Source of the DNA: Phycisphaerales bacterium
Lineage (GTDB): Bacteria > Planctomycetota > Phycisphaerae > Phycisphaerales > SM1A02
Assembly: GCA_029260575.1 (NCBI GenBank)
Contig: JAJDDB010000016.1
Location: 282,393 to 346,392 of the forward strand
Reading direction: 5' to 3'
DNA: 64,000 nt
Part shown: one piece after another, positions 53,832 to 62,100 of the stretch
Position numbering within the stretch: the first letter of the stretch is position 1
Layout of the letters: every line of letters begins with the position of its first letter
Translations under genes and position numbers: made by a program
The notes under the pieces: generated by a model
The model's input: only the letters and a program-made list of their open reading frames with translations
What the model was told of the DNA's origin: nothing
Database searches by the model: none

Positions 53832-54620
53832 ATGGCCGGGCCGAATTGTCAACTTGGAATTGTGGCCGACAGAATGGGCGCTGCGGCTGGCGAACTCCTG
53901 GCTGAGGCATGTGCTGTCGCGATGTACGCATCAGTAGATGTTGCACGCGCTGCCGGTTGCGCGTTCGTAGTGCATGGCGATGCGCGTGGCGTTGAGATTC
54001 TCGGGCTCGGAGATCTGCCGGGGCGGGGGGTCCGCACGGACTTCACATCGCTGGACATTCGAACAGGGGCGGGCAATTGTTCGCGACGCCAGCCGCTTGG
54101 GCGCGCTGTTGGGCGCGAGAGTGTTCGTGTGGTCGACGCCACCGCGGGCTTGGCGGGGGACACGGTGTTGCTTGCGTGTATGGGGTATCACGTTGTGGCG
54201 ATTGAGCGATCGCCGGTGCTGGCGGCGGTCATTGCAGACGGGTTGGCGAGGGCCCGCGACGTTGCAGGGTTTGCGGAAATGGTGAATCGGATCGAGTTGC
54301 GCGTGGGCGATGCGCGGGAACTGTTCAGCAGTATTTCCGAGATTGATGCTGTGTATGTAGATCCGATGTTTCCGCCCAAGCGACGCGCATCAGCATTGCC
54401 GCCGAAGTCGGTTCAGGTGATTCGTGCGATTGTCGGAGACGATATCGACTCGACTGAATTGGTCGCAGCAGCACAGCGGGCTGCGCGGCGCGTTGCCGTC
54501 AAGCGGCCGAAGTATGCGTCGCCGCTGGCCGGTGAGCCGTCACACACAATTGAGAGCAAACTCGTTCGGTACGATGTGTACATTGCGCCGCACCCCATAC
54601 GCACAGAGGTGTCGAGTTGA
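53832..54620 (+). CDS. rsmJ: 16S rRNA (guanine-1516-N2)-methyltransferase RsmJ
   Basis: A 262-residue SAM methyltransferase. The ATG at 53832 is chosen because upstream codons in the same frame run opposite the Dabb gene and are not family-like. 'VVDATAGLAGDTVLLACMG' is motif I, 'VVAIERSPVLAAVIADGL' the acidic strand, and 'VYVDPMFPPKRRASALPPK' the catalytic DPMFP block that identifies RsmJ. It methylates N2 of G1516 in the small-subunit rRNA (E. coli numbering). Its TGA overlaps the TTG start of rsmE, so the two rRNA methylases are coupled. Confidence 0.88.
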   Translation: MAGPNCQLGIVADRMGAAAGELLAEACAVAMYASVDVARAAGCAFVVHGDARGVEILGLGDLPGRGVRTDFTSLDIRTGAGNCSRRQPLGRAVGRESVRVVDATAGLAGDTVLLACMGYHVVAIERSPVLAAVIADGLARARDVAGFAEMVNRIELRVGDARELFSSISEIDAVYVDPMFPPKRRASALPPKSVQVIRAIVGDDIDSTELVAAAQRAARRVAVKRPKYASPLAGEPSHTIESKLVRYDVYIAPHPIRTEVSS

Positions 54621-55354
54621 ATCGCAAGGCTTGTCCGTGGTTTTATCATCCTGATCTTGATGCGCCCGGTAGTACTGTGCATCTCTCGGGCGATGAAGCC
54701 CAGCACGCACGGGGTGCACGGCGACTGAGCGTTGGTGATGAAGTCTCTTTTTTTGATGGAGCCGGCTGCGTCGCACAGGCGCGCGTTGATTCGCTGGGTA
54801 CGCGTCATGCGGGATTGGGCGCAACACTTTTGTCGGTGGAGCGAACCGCACCAGTTCAGCCGATACTTACTGTCGCATCGGCGATTCCAAAGGGCGATCG
54901 TCTTTCGACGCTGTTAAGTATGCTCGCGCAGTTGAGCATACATCAATTCGTGCCGTTGCAGTGCACCAGAAGTGTGGCCGAGGGCGGGCAGCGACTGGGC
55001 AAACGAGGCGAACGCATTATCCTCGAAGCGTGCAAGCAGGCCCGATGCGCTCATGCCATGAGAATCGCAGCACCCCAGACTCTCGCAAGCATGTTGGAAG
55101 GTGTCGGGCAACGGGATGCACAAGCATTGCTGGCGGATCCTGCCGGTGGGTCGCTTCGCGCTTTGCCCGAGCCAGGCGCAAACGGGGATGTCATTTTGCT
55201 CATTGGACCGGAGGGCGGCTTCACAGACGACGAACGCGACGCTTGCAGAGTAGTCGGCGTAGAAGAGGTATCGCTCGGGCAGACGATATTGCGCATCGAA
55301 ACGGCATGTGTTGCGTTGGCATCGGCGATCCGACTATGGACGACCCGCGCATAG
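54617..55354 (+). CDS. rsmE: 16S rRNA (uracil-1498-N3)-methyltransferase RsmE
   Basis: A 245-residue SPOUT-fold methyltransferase that methylates N3 of U1498. The start is a TTG at 54617 overlapping the rsmJ stop (TTGA), with GAGG ahead. The N-terminal PUA-like part has 'LSGDEAQHARGARRLSVGDEV', the middle 'ASAIPKGDRLSTLLSMLAQL' and 'CKQARCAHAM', and the C-terminal knot 'LLIGPEGGFTDDERDAC' with 'SLGQTILRIETA', the family signature. Terminated by the shared region before the polysaccharide operon. Confidence 0.92.
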   Translation: MNRKACPWFYHPDLDAPGSTVHLSGDEAQHARGARRLSVGDEVSFFDGAGCVAQARVDSLGTRHAGLGATLLSVERTAPVQPILTVASAIPKGDRLSTLLSMLAQLSIHQFVPLQCTRSVAEGGQRLGKRGERIILEACKQARCAHAMRIAAPQTLASMLEGVGQRDAQALLADPAGGSLRALPEPGANGDVILLIGPEGGFTDDERDACRVVGVEEVSLGQTILRIETACVALASAIRLWTTRA

Positions 55355-55378
55355 AAAAGCCGACGCAGAACATCGGCT
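55354..55378 (-). terminator. Intrinsic terminator of the polysaccharide operon
   Basis: A six-pair perfect stem AGCCGA/TCGGCT (55358-55363 with 55373-55378, 9-base loop). Read on the minus strand it is followed by TTTTCT, 24 bases after the stop of the sugar transferase gene. Confidence 0.65.
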
Positions 55379-55401
55379 GAGTGGCGAACGTGTATAGAAG
55401 A

Positions 55402-56850
55402 TTAGATGGGCAGCATTTGTCGCAGGGTGCGCGCAATGATGCGAACGTCCATCCACCAGGTGCGTGTGCGAACGTACTCTGTGTCGTAGCGGATCCATTC
55501 CTGAAAGTCGGCGTCAGGCTGGCGCGTCCGCCGGACCTGCCACAGCCCCGTGATTCCCGGCTTGACTGACAGCCGCGTGGCTCGCCAGGCAGGGCAGAAT
55601 CGGTTCTCGATCTCGGGGCTTGGGCGCGGGCCCACAATACTCATGTGTCCTGCTAGAACATTGAGAAACTGTGGCAGTTCATCAAAATGAAACTTGCGCA
55701 GGACTCTCCCGACGCGCGTTTCGCGTGGATCATTCTCAATGTAGAACTGTGGACCGTCGCAGATGTTTCGGCTTTGTAGTGCGGCCTTGATTTCGTCTGC
55801 ATTGGTCCGCATCGTGCGAAATTTCAGACAGTCGAAACTGTGCCCGCCGATCGTCTGCCGACGATGTCGGTACAGAATCGGCCAGCCGTCATCAATCCAG
55901 ATCGCCAGGGCAATGATCGGCCACAACGGGAGCGAACATGCAATTGCAAACAGACTGAAGCAGACATCAAACGCGCGGCGCAATGACAAATCAAAGCGTG
56001 CTTTTCTTGATGCGATTTGAATCGGCTGCACTTGCAGATTTGTAGGTCGGGGTGTCGTTGGCTGGACATCGTTGATGATGTGCGGGCCAATCACGATTGC
56101 ACCATGCTCAAGCGTCACCCCGGCGCCAATCCAGACAGGCCCGACGAATCGGGCGGACGGCGGAACAGTCGCAGTTTCATGCGCCCAGACATTCGGTTTC
56201 ACGCGCATGACACTCGAATCGAACGTGGGAATGTCGATCCAGCGCGCGAGCAGCATTCGTCGACATCTATCGTGATCTGCGCGGCAGTGTGAATCAAAAT
56301 TCTGTCCGGTGATATGCACATCCAGGTATTGTCCGAACGGAAGGGCGGCGCGCAGGGTGCGCGCTGCCGAGATGCTGCCCGTTGCAGAATTCCAGACAGA
56401 AGCTGCAGTGCAGTCGTTCGTGACATGCGCAGCCGAGACGACCGGTGGCGCGACGGTGTAATCGCGATGAACCGCGCGCAGTTGGCCGTCATCTGTCGTA
56501 TGCAGCGACTCGCCTAACTTCGGTTCCTCGGAATCGTGAATCATGACACGCAGCGCAACGGATTTACTCCGGAGCAGGCGCGTCGCCTCCGTTGGCATGT
56601 CAAACAGGACGAGTTGCGCGGGCTCAAGCAGGAGCAGGCGACAGTGGTCATCGGTGGGCGCAATGGGCGTACCACGACGGAGGACCTGCAGGCCCCGGGA
56701 AGCCCAATACCAGTCGTGCATCTCAAGCAGTGTGCGTCCCCAAAGGCGCTGTCCGTGCTGACCGCGGTGTGTCTCGACATCAATGCTGAGACAGGCGGCG
56801 GAGTAGTCGAGCGCAGGCGCGTCCTTGGCTGGGACGGCTGTTTGTGTCAC
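55402..56850 (-). CDS. Hexapeptide-repeat domain fused to polyprenyl-phosphate sugar transferase
   Basis: About 482 residues, starting GTG at 56850 so that GTGA overlaps the upstream stop; the open frame extends further back but only antisense-like. Residues 1-220 resemble a degenerate nucleotidyltransferase with no recognisable substrate loop, and about 225-265 carry left-handed beta-helix hexapeptides ('VWAHETATVPPSARFVGPVWIG'-type). Residues 291-482 are the bacterial sugar transferase (WbaP/EpsL-type, PF02397-like): membrane segment 'FSLFAIACSLPLWPIIALAI', 'CLKFRTM', 'FDELPQFLNVL', 'SIVGPRP' and 'PGITGLWQV'. It should move a sugar phosphate onto undecaprenyl phosphate to start repeat-unit synthesis. 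Last gene of the operon. Confidence 0.85.
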   Translation of the reverse strand: MTQTAVPAKDAPALDYSAACLSIDVETHRGQHGQRLWGRTLLEMHDWYWASRGLQVLRRGTPIAPTDDHCRLLLLEPAQLVLFDMPTEATRLLRSKSVALRVMIHDSEEPKLGESLHTTDDGQLRAVHRDYTVAPPVVSAAHVTNDCTAASVWNSATGSISAARTLRAALPFGQYLDVHITGQNFDSHCRADHDRCRRMLLARWIDIPTFDSSVMRVKPNVWAHETATVPPSARFVGPVWIGAGVTLEHGAIVIGPHIINDVQPTTPRPTNLQVQPIQIASRKARFDLSLRRAFDVCFSLFAIACSLPLWPIIALAIWIDDGWPILYRHRRQTIGGHSFDCLKFRTMRTNADEIKAALQSRNICDGPQFYIENDPRETRVGRVLRKFHFDELPQFLNVLAGHMSIVGPRPSPEIENRFCPAWRATRLSVKPGITGLWQVRRTRQPDADFQEWIRYDTEYVRTRTWWMDVRIIARTLRQMLPI

Positions 56851-59066
56851 GCGGCTCGACTCTGGTAATGCGCTGATTCTGCGTTGATATGTACTGGGCT
56901 GCCAATCTGACCGGCGGTCGATCCGGATTGCGGAATCGACCCTGGTACCAGTGCAGTGATATCCCTGCTCATGGGCGCGGGCGCATCGTCGACAAACCGA
57001 ACATCTTTGGAATGCGCTCGGTTGTAGACGAGACCGATCCGCCCGGCAGAGCAATGCTGCGCTCGATCAACGGCATCTCGCACAAGGCTGGATGCCTGAT
57101 CTCGCGCGACCATCAACAGCACGAAGTCTGCGACGGCGCACGATGCACTTGCTTCGACGGAGGTTGTTACCGGTCCAGTATCAATGATCACAGCATCAAA
57201 GCGATCTGCGACCGCATTGAGCAGCCAGCGGAAATTCTGCTGTGACAATTGAGCCGGCGGGCCATTGTTGAGCGCGCCAATAGGAAGTACCCAGAGGTTT
57301 TCCGATTCGGTCCGCACTATCTCGCCCGAGTTTTGGCCACCGCGCACTGCGTCGTACAGGCCGGGCAAGTGATCGAGTTGCATCTGATGGGTAATCGTGC
57401 CGCTTCGCGGGTCAGCATCAATCAGCAGAGTCCGCGAGCCTGAGCCGGCGAACGAACTTGCCAGCGCGAGCGCGAGGCTGGTCTTGCCTTCACCAGGGCT
57501 GCAGCTTGTGATCGTGATGACCTTGCCCGGCGTATCTTCGTGTGAGATCTGCAGCGAGTGTCGCAGTTGATGTACAGCAATGGTGGAGCGCGCAATGTCG
57601 CCATCATCGTTGCTTGTCAGGTCAGGCAGGCGACAGAGAATCGGCGCACCGGTTGCACATTGTGCAAGTTGATCGACGTAATGGCAGCGTTGATCGATGA
57701 GGCCGACGAACACGACGACTGCGGTTCCAAGCAGCATCCCAAACAGGCCGGCGGCTGCCGCGAGCCCCCTGCGTCGATCCTTGATCGGCGAAAGCGGAAA
57801 GTCACCGGTCGCAGCGATAGACACGCGGCTCGATGCAGGACGACTGTTTTCGACTTGAATAGCGTCCAATCGCATTCGCGTGTCCGCAAGCCGTTGCTTC
57901 ACCTCAGTGATGTGTTCCTGAATGCCAGCAAGAATTGCCTTACGATTTCCAATTTCAGCAGCTTCTGCAAGTACGCTGTCGCGCATGTTGTAATACGTCT
58001 GTTCGAGATTGAGCAGGTGATTCAATAGCGTCTGTGCGGTATTGGGCGCATCAGAGTCAACGCCGAGCGTCAGCGCCTGCGGCGCGCTGGCCATCTGCAG
58101 CCGCACGCGCACGACTTCCAATTGCCGGTTGAATTCGCGAAGCATCGGGTGATTCGGACCGTAGCGCTTCTTCCAACTCTCAATTTCCGCAATGAGCGTG
58201 TGTTCGCGCTGCATGAGCGACGAACTGCTTTCAACGCCGCCGGTGACGAATGCGGTCATTGCATCCTGAACAGCTTGTGGATCGGCCTTATCTGGGGCAG
58301 CGTCAAGAGATTCACTAACCGCAGTGATGGCGCGATTCAGTTCTGCAAGCTTCTGATCAATCGTTGTGAGCTGTTCAACCTTCTCTGTATGAAGTCTTTC
58401 TATCGCTTCAAGTCCATACTGATCGGATGAGGTAAGCATCTGGCTGCGAAGTGCCTGAAGTTGCTTTGTCATTTCCTGTTCGCGCTGCGTGAGCACCTGC
58501 TCAACATCAGCGGGAGAGAGCGATTTCTGGGCTCCGTACTGCTCTGCATAGGCAATGAGCACAGCATTGATCGCAGCCTGGGCGATTTCCGGATCGGTGT
58601 GTTCAAATGTTACGTGCATGAACTGGTGTCCGCGCTCGCGGGATACGCCGAGCGCGTTTTGCAACTGCTGCACACCGTGGTCGCCGGTCTGCCAGCCAAG
58701 CTGTTGCAGTTGCGCGTTGCGCGTCGCAGCATGGAGTACTTCACGGCTGACAAGTTGCGTGGCCTGGTTTTCAGCGAACACTTCAAACGGCTCACTGAAC
58801 TGGGCATTGGTTTCTTCATACAACACCGCAGGCAGTGATGAGCTGATGCGCACGAGGCCAGAGCTTTGGTATACCGGGGGTACGGCAAGGTAACCCAGTA
58901 TTGCGCCGGTCACACCGAACAGAATCGCAAGGATCAACGCGCGCTTGATTCGACCACGCAGTGCTTTGCGCACGACAACGATCGGATCTGTGGTTTGCGG
59001 ATCCTGTACGGCTTCTGCGACGAGTTCGTATCGAACGGCAGCAGTCTTGGCTGACGAATCGCTCAT
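56847..59066 (-). CDS. Wzc-like polysaccharide co-polymerase with tyrosine-kinase-type ATPase domain
   Basis: A 739-residue protein; the ATG at 59066 has GGGGG ahead. A Wzz-type chain-length domain with helix 43-65 and 'PPVYQSSGLVRISS' comes first, then a long coiled coil (about 190-420), a second helix near 430-455 ('LFGMLLGTAVVVFVGLI'), and a BY-kinase domain (514-739) with Walker A 'SPGEGKT' (523-529), A' 'LLIDADPRSG' and Walker B 'IIDTGPV'. The C-terminal tyrosine cluster of Wzc/CapB is missing; only one Tyr lies in the last 20 residues. It is expected to control polymer length and export. It overlaps the sugar transferase by GTGA. Confidence 0.85.
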   Translation of the reverse strand: MSDSSAKTAAVRYELVAEAVQDPQTTDPIVVVRKALRGRIKRALILAILFGVTGAILGYLAVPPVYQSSGLVRISSSLPAVLYEETNAQFSEPFEVFAENQATQLVSREVLHAATRNAQLQQLGWQTGDHGVQQLQNALGVSRERGHQFMHVTFEHTDPEIAQAAINAVLIAYAEQYGAQKSLSPADVEQVLTQREQEMTKQLQALRSQMLTSSDQYGLEAIERLHTEKVEQLTTIDQKLAELNRAITAVSESLDAAPDKADPQAVQDAMTAFVTGGVESSSSLMQREHTLIAEIESWKKRYGPNHPMLREFNRQLEVVRVRLQMASAPQALTLGVDSDAPNTAQTLLNHLLNLEQTYYNMRDSVLAEAAEIGNRKAILAGIQEHITEVKQRLADTRMRLDAIQVENSRPASSRVSIAATGDFPLSPIKDRRRGLAAAAGLFGMLLGTAVVVFVGLIDQRCHYVDQLAQCATGAPILCRLPDLTSNDDGDIARSTIAVHQLRHSLQISHEDTPGKVITITSCSPGEGKTSLALALASSFAGSGSRTLLIDADPRSGTITHQMQLDHLPGLYDAVRGGQNSGEIVRTESENLWVLPIGALNNGPPAQLSQQNFRWLLNAVADRFDAVIIDTGPVTTSVEASASCAVADFVLLMVARDQASSLVRDAVDRAQHCSAGRIGLVYNRAHSKDVRFVDDAPAPMSRDITALVPGSIPQSGSTAGQIGSPVHINAESAHYQSRAA

Positions 59067-59135
59067 GTGAACCCCCTTTCGGGTTCTCCGCGTGCGCATC
59101 CTTTCTGATGCGAATAACGGTGATGGCTGTTGGGG

Positions 59136-61481
59136 TCAGACCGCAAATGACTGACCAGTCTGTTCCGCGGTGCAATACAACTGCCCGGAAGGCATATTGG
59201 CCGCACGGTCGGTACTTTGACCATGTGGGCCGATCACAGCATCGGCAATATCGGCCCCTGCCTGAACGATACATCCGCAACAGACCACACAACGAACAAC
59301 ACATGCGCCGGATGCCACCGTGGCGCCGGGCATAAGTATTGAATCTACAAGAGTTGCGTCTTCTGCGAGGGTTGCGCCGGGGCAGAGAATCTGCAGGCCA
59401 TAACAGCCTTCGGACGGCAGAACGCCGGTCGAAACGGCGACTCGATTGTACGGATCGTTCGCGCCGGACGCTTCGGCTGCGGCTTCCAGAAGATCAGTTC
59501 TGCAGCGCAGTGGCAGCGCGCCGCGGCCGGGCAACGGCACGGTGCGAACGAGCAAATCACGCTGCGCCGCCTGCACGAGAAACTGCTCTTTGAAGTCGGT
59601 GTAGCCGATCTGTGACACGCTATGGAGGCTGCTGCAGCGGACGATATACATACCAGCCAGCGAGCCATCGCCGTTGCATGCAATCGTGATATCGGCTCCG
59701 CTTCGAGCGTGGCTCCGCCACAGTGGCGTGAGGTCGCATGCAACGTACCGTGCAGCTTCAACAACCAGAACGTGTGCATCGGCTGGATACCCCCGACAGA
59801 GATCGTGAAGTAGGCCCGCAGTTCCGCGAAACGCGCGCGGTTCAAGTTCGAATGTGATATCCAGATCAGTTGTCGATTGCGGCCACATCGCAGGCATCGC
59901 AGGGCTGCTGACGACACGTAAAGGTATGCGCTTGTCGACGACGCCGGGCAGCGATCTCAGTCGCTGCAGCCAGCAATCCAGCACAGTGCTCTCAGCAGTC
60001 AGCCAGAGGTCAAGTATGGAGCATCCAGTTGCTGCGATGAGCGGTGACAGCCGCATGCCGCCTGCGAGCAGAATGCAACCAGCAAGCTCTTGTGATGTTG
60101 AGGTTGGCGATTTGCGAAGTTGACGTTGCGGCGATTGAGTATTCGGCGCATCTATAACCGTATGCGGGCGCAACGGCGCTGCAGGTAGCGGCTTCACCTC
60201 GACACTAGCGACATGGGCAAGCGAACCAATCCTGGGGACGCCTGCCGCGTGAGCGTTATCTGTCGTCTTGATCCCAGCCCCAGCGAGTCGTCGAAGCACG
60301 CAATCAGCCTTGGATTTCCAGCTTTCGTCACGTACTGCAAAGCGCCGCGCTGCAGCACTTCCAGGCTCATTCAAGGCATGGCGGACAGCATTCGCAAATT
60401 GTTCAGCAGTGTCAGCAACATGTACCAGATTCTTGTACCGCTGGAGTGCGCCAAACGGCGTGCTGACGATAGGCCGACCCGTCGCAAGATATTCCTTAAA
60501 TTTGACCGGATTGCACGCATCGATCCACTCATTGCGCTTCCACGGCATGATGAGTACATCGCAGGCACGCATGTACTCGTGTACGTGTTCGAATGGCTTG
60601 CGGCCGAGCTTTGAAACGTTGGCGCTCGTACACCAGCCTGCCGGAAGCGAACATCCGCCGACCAGGACAAAATGCGCTTCAGGAATCTGCGCAGCGACCG
60701 CGTTGAACAGGTCAGGATCGAATGTATGGGCATCAATGCCGCCGACAAAACCAACGCGCGGCGTGGGCAGATTGCGGATGTCAGCCGGTTGCCACGAATC
60801 ATCGTCGGCGATGCCGGCAAACCGCGCGACATCCACGCCGTGGCCGATAAGCGCCGCATTCTTGCATTGTTCTGCTTCAAGTGCGAGCAGCGTCGGCGAG
60901 CAGAAGACAGTCAGATCCGCACGAGCCTTCAGAAAGGCATCACATTGTCGAATGCGCTCGCGGCCAACTCCTTTGAAACATTCATACATGTCGGTTCGCT
61001 GATAGACGAGCGGTGTACCGGCAAAACGATCAACAATCGGCGCAGCGGTGGGGCAGGCAATCCACAACAGCGGCTTTCGAATGCGCTGCGTTCGCGCTGC
61101 TGTTCGGATCTGAGCCGGAAGCATCGGCATCGTCAGCCGGTGAGGCAATCCGGTTGGCGCGACCAGCGGGCTATACACTGAAAAATTTGCATTGACGCGA
61201 TGCAGCCCACGGGTTATCGAACGAATCTTACGACACATTCGCGCTGCAAACATTCGTCCTTCGCTTACGGACGGCATGCGCATGCCGATGGAGTTGACGT
61301 ACAGGACGGGCACATGCGCAGAGAACTCGCGCATCATCTGCATGTCAAAGTGCCCTCGATTGTGATACCACCAATCTTCGCCGCCGAAGCAGAGAACACC
61401 GTCAAATTCGCGAGGTTCGGAAATAGCGCGCGCCGCGACAGCCTGCGCTCCAATCGTGTTGTGTTCAGCGGGCAGTGGCAT
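59136..61481 (-). CDS. GT4-type glycosyltransferase fused to degenerate nucleotidyltransferase/hexapeptide module
   Basis: About 781 residues from ATG 61481. The ATG is picked because upstream codons would overlap the Alg13-like gene; no strong ribosome-binding site is visible. Residues 1-415 are a GT-B glycosyltransferase ('GGEDWWYHNRGHFDMQMM', 'VGFVGGIDAHTFDPDL', 'PVKFKEYLATGRPIVST'). After a Pro/Ala linker, residues about 495-700 look like a sugar-nucleotidyltransferase whose loop reads 'LLAGGMRLSPL': it keeps GG and RLxPL but lacks the usual GxGxR and the later Lys, so it is probably inactive. About 700-760 are hexapeptide-like repeats ('LAEDATLVDSILMPGATVASG'-type). Substrates unknown. 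Confidence 0.8.
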   Translation of the reverse strand: MPLPAEHNTIGAQAVAARAISEPREFDGVLCFGGEDWWYHNRGHFDMQMMREFSAHVPVLYVNSIGMRMPSVSEGRMFAARMCRKIRSITRGLHRVNANFSVYSPLVAPTGLPHRLTMPMLPAQIRTAARTQRIRKPLLWIACPTAAPIVDRFAGTPLVYQRTDMYECFKGVGRERIRQCDAFLKARADLTVFCSPTLLALEAEQCKNAALIGHGVDVARFAGIADDDSWQPADIRNLPTPRVGFVGGIDAHTFDPDLFNAVAAQIPEAHFVLVGGCSLPAGWCTSANVSKLGRKPFEHVHEYMRACDVLIMPWKRNEWIDACNPVKFKEYLATGRPIVSTPFGALQRYKNLVHVADTAEQFANAVRHALNEPGSAAARRFAVRDESWKSKADCVLRRLAGAGIKTTDNAHAAGVPRIGSLAHVASVEVKPLPAAPLRPHTVIDAPNTQSPQRQLRKSPTSTSQELAGCILLAGGMRLSPLIAATGCSILDLWLTAESTVLDCWLQRLRSLPGVVDKRIPLRVVSSPAMPAMWPQSTTDLDITFELEPRAFRGTAGLLHDLCRGYPADAHVLVVEAARYVACDLTPLWRSHARSGADITIACNGDGSLAGMYIVRCSSLHSVSQIGYTDFKEQFLVQAAQRDLLVRTVPLPGRGALPLRCRTDLLEAAAEASGANDPYNRVAVSTGVLPSEGCYGLQILCPGATLAEDATLVDSILMPGATVASGACVVRCVVCCGCIVQAGADIADAVIGPHGQSTDRAANMPSGQLYCTAEQTGQSFAV

Positions 61482-61521
61482 TGTTGGGGGAGCCAGACGC
61501 AAGAATGAAAGGCTGAGCGAT

Positions 61522-62100
61522 TCAGGCTGCCTTGCGGCGAACGGTTTGACCGTCTTCGGACACTGTTGGTGGCTCGGTCTGTTGCGGTCCGGGTATGTAT
61601 CGCAGGTTGGGTGACTGGATCTCGCCGGTCTGCACAAGGCTGCGAACGGTTTCAAGCAGTTGCGACGAGGCGTATGAACCAATGCGTGTCATACGCAGGA
61701 TCGATTGTTTTGCGCTAAGAATCTGTTCGAGTTCGTGTTCATCTTCTGCGATGCGCAGCGACGCCTGCTTGCTGAACGCCCGAGCGGTTGCAAACTGATG
61801 GTCGCTGCGAGTTTCACCAAGTTGTGCACGGCGCGGCAGCACAAGCAGCGATTTGGACATTTCCATTGCGGTCAGGATCGTTCCCGCACCGGCATGCGAA
61901 ATGACAAGGTCAGCCTGCCAGAATTGCTGGCGATAGTCGACCGGATCGAGCATGCGCACCCAATTGATATGGGCCGGCGGATTCCGCGTGTAGCCGATCT
62001 GTGCGACAACGTCATTTCGGCCGGTTTGAAACGCCCACTGATCTACTGCATGCACAAGGCGATCAAACGGTTGTTGTGCGCCGACGGTGACGAAAATCAT
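61522..62100 (-). CDS. Alg13/PssE-like glycosyltransferase subunit
   Basis: A 192-residue protein of the GT28 C-terminal type. 'MIFVTVGAQQPFDRLV' and 'DLVISHAGAGTILTAMEMSK' are the Alg13/PssE/Cps14G donor-binding blocks, with 'LPRRAQLGETRSDHQ' as the following conserved stretch. Such proteins bind UDP-sugar but need an Alg14-like membrane partner, which is encoded just upstream as the C-terminal half of the fused protein. Its ATG overlaps that gene's stop (ATGA), so the two subunits are translationally coupled. The C-terminal tail after 160 is not conserved. Confidence 0.88.
   Translation of the reverse strand: MIFVTVGAQQPFDRLVHAVDQWAFQTGRNDVVAQIGYTRNPPAHINWVRMLDPVDYRQQFWQADLVISHAGAGTILTAMEMSKSLLVLPRRAQLGETRSDHQFATARAFSKQASLRIAEDEHELEQILSAKQSILRMTRIGSYASSQLLETVRSLVQTGEIQSPNLRYIPGPQQTEPPTVSEDGQTVRRKAA

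Noticed and set aside
55402..57054. Longer form of the sugar transferase starting 68 codons earlier
   Set aside because: The extra part lies over the kinase gene in another frame and has Cys/Arg-rich shadow composition; the GTGA overlap at 56850 explains the start better.
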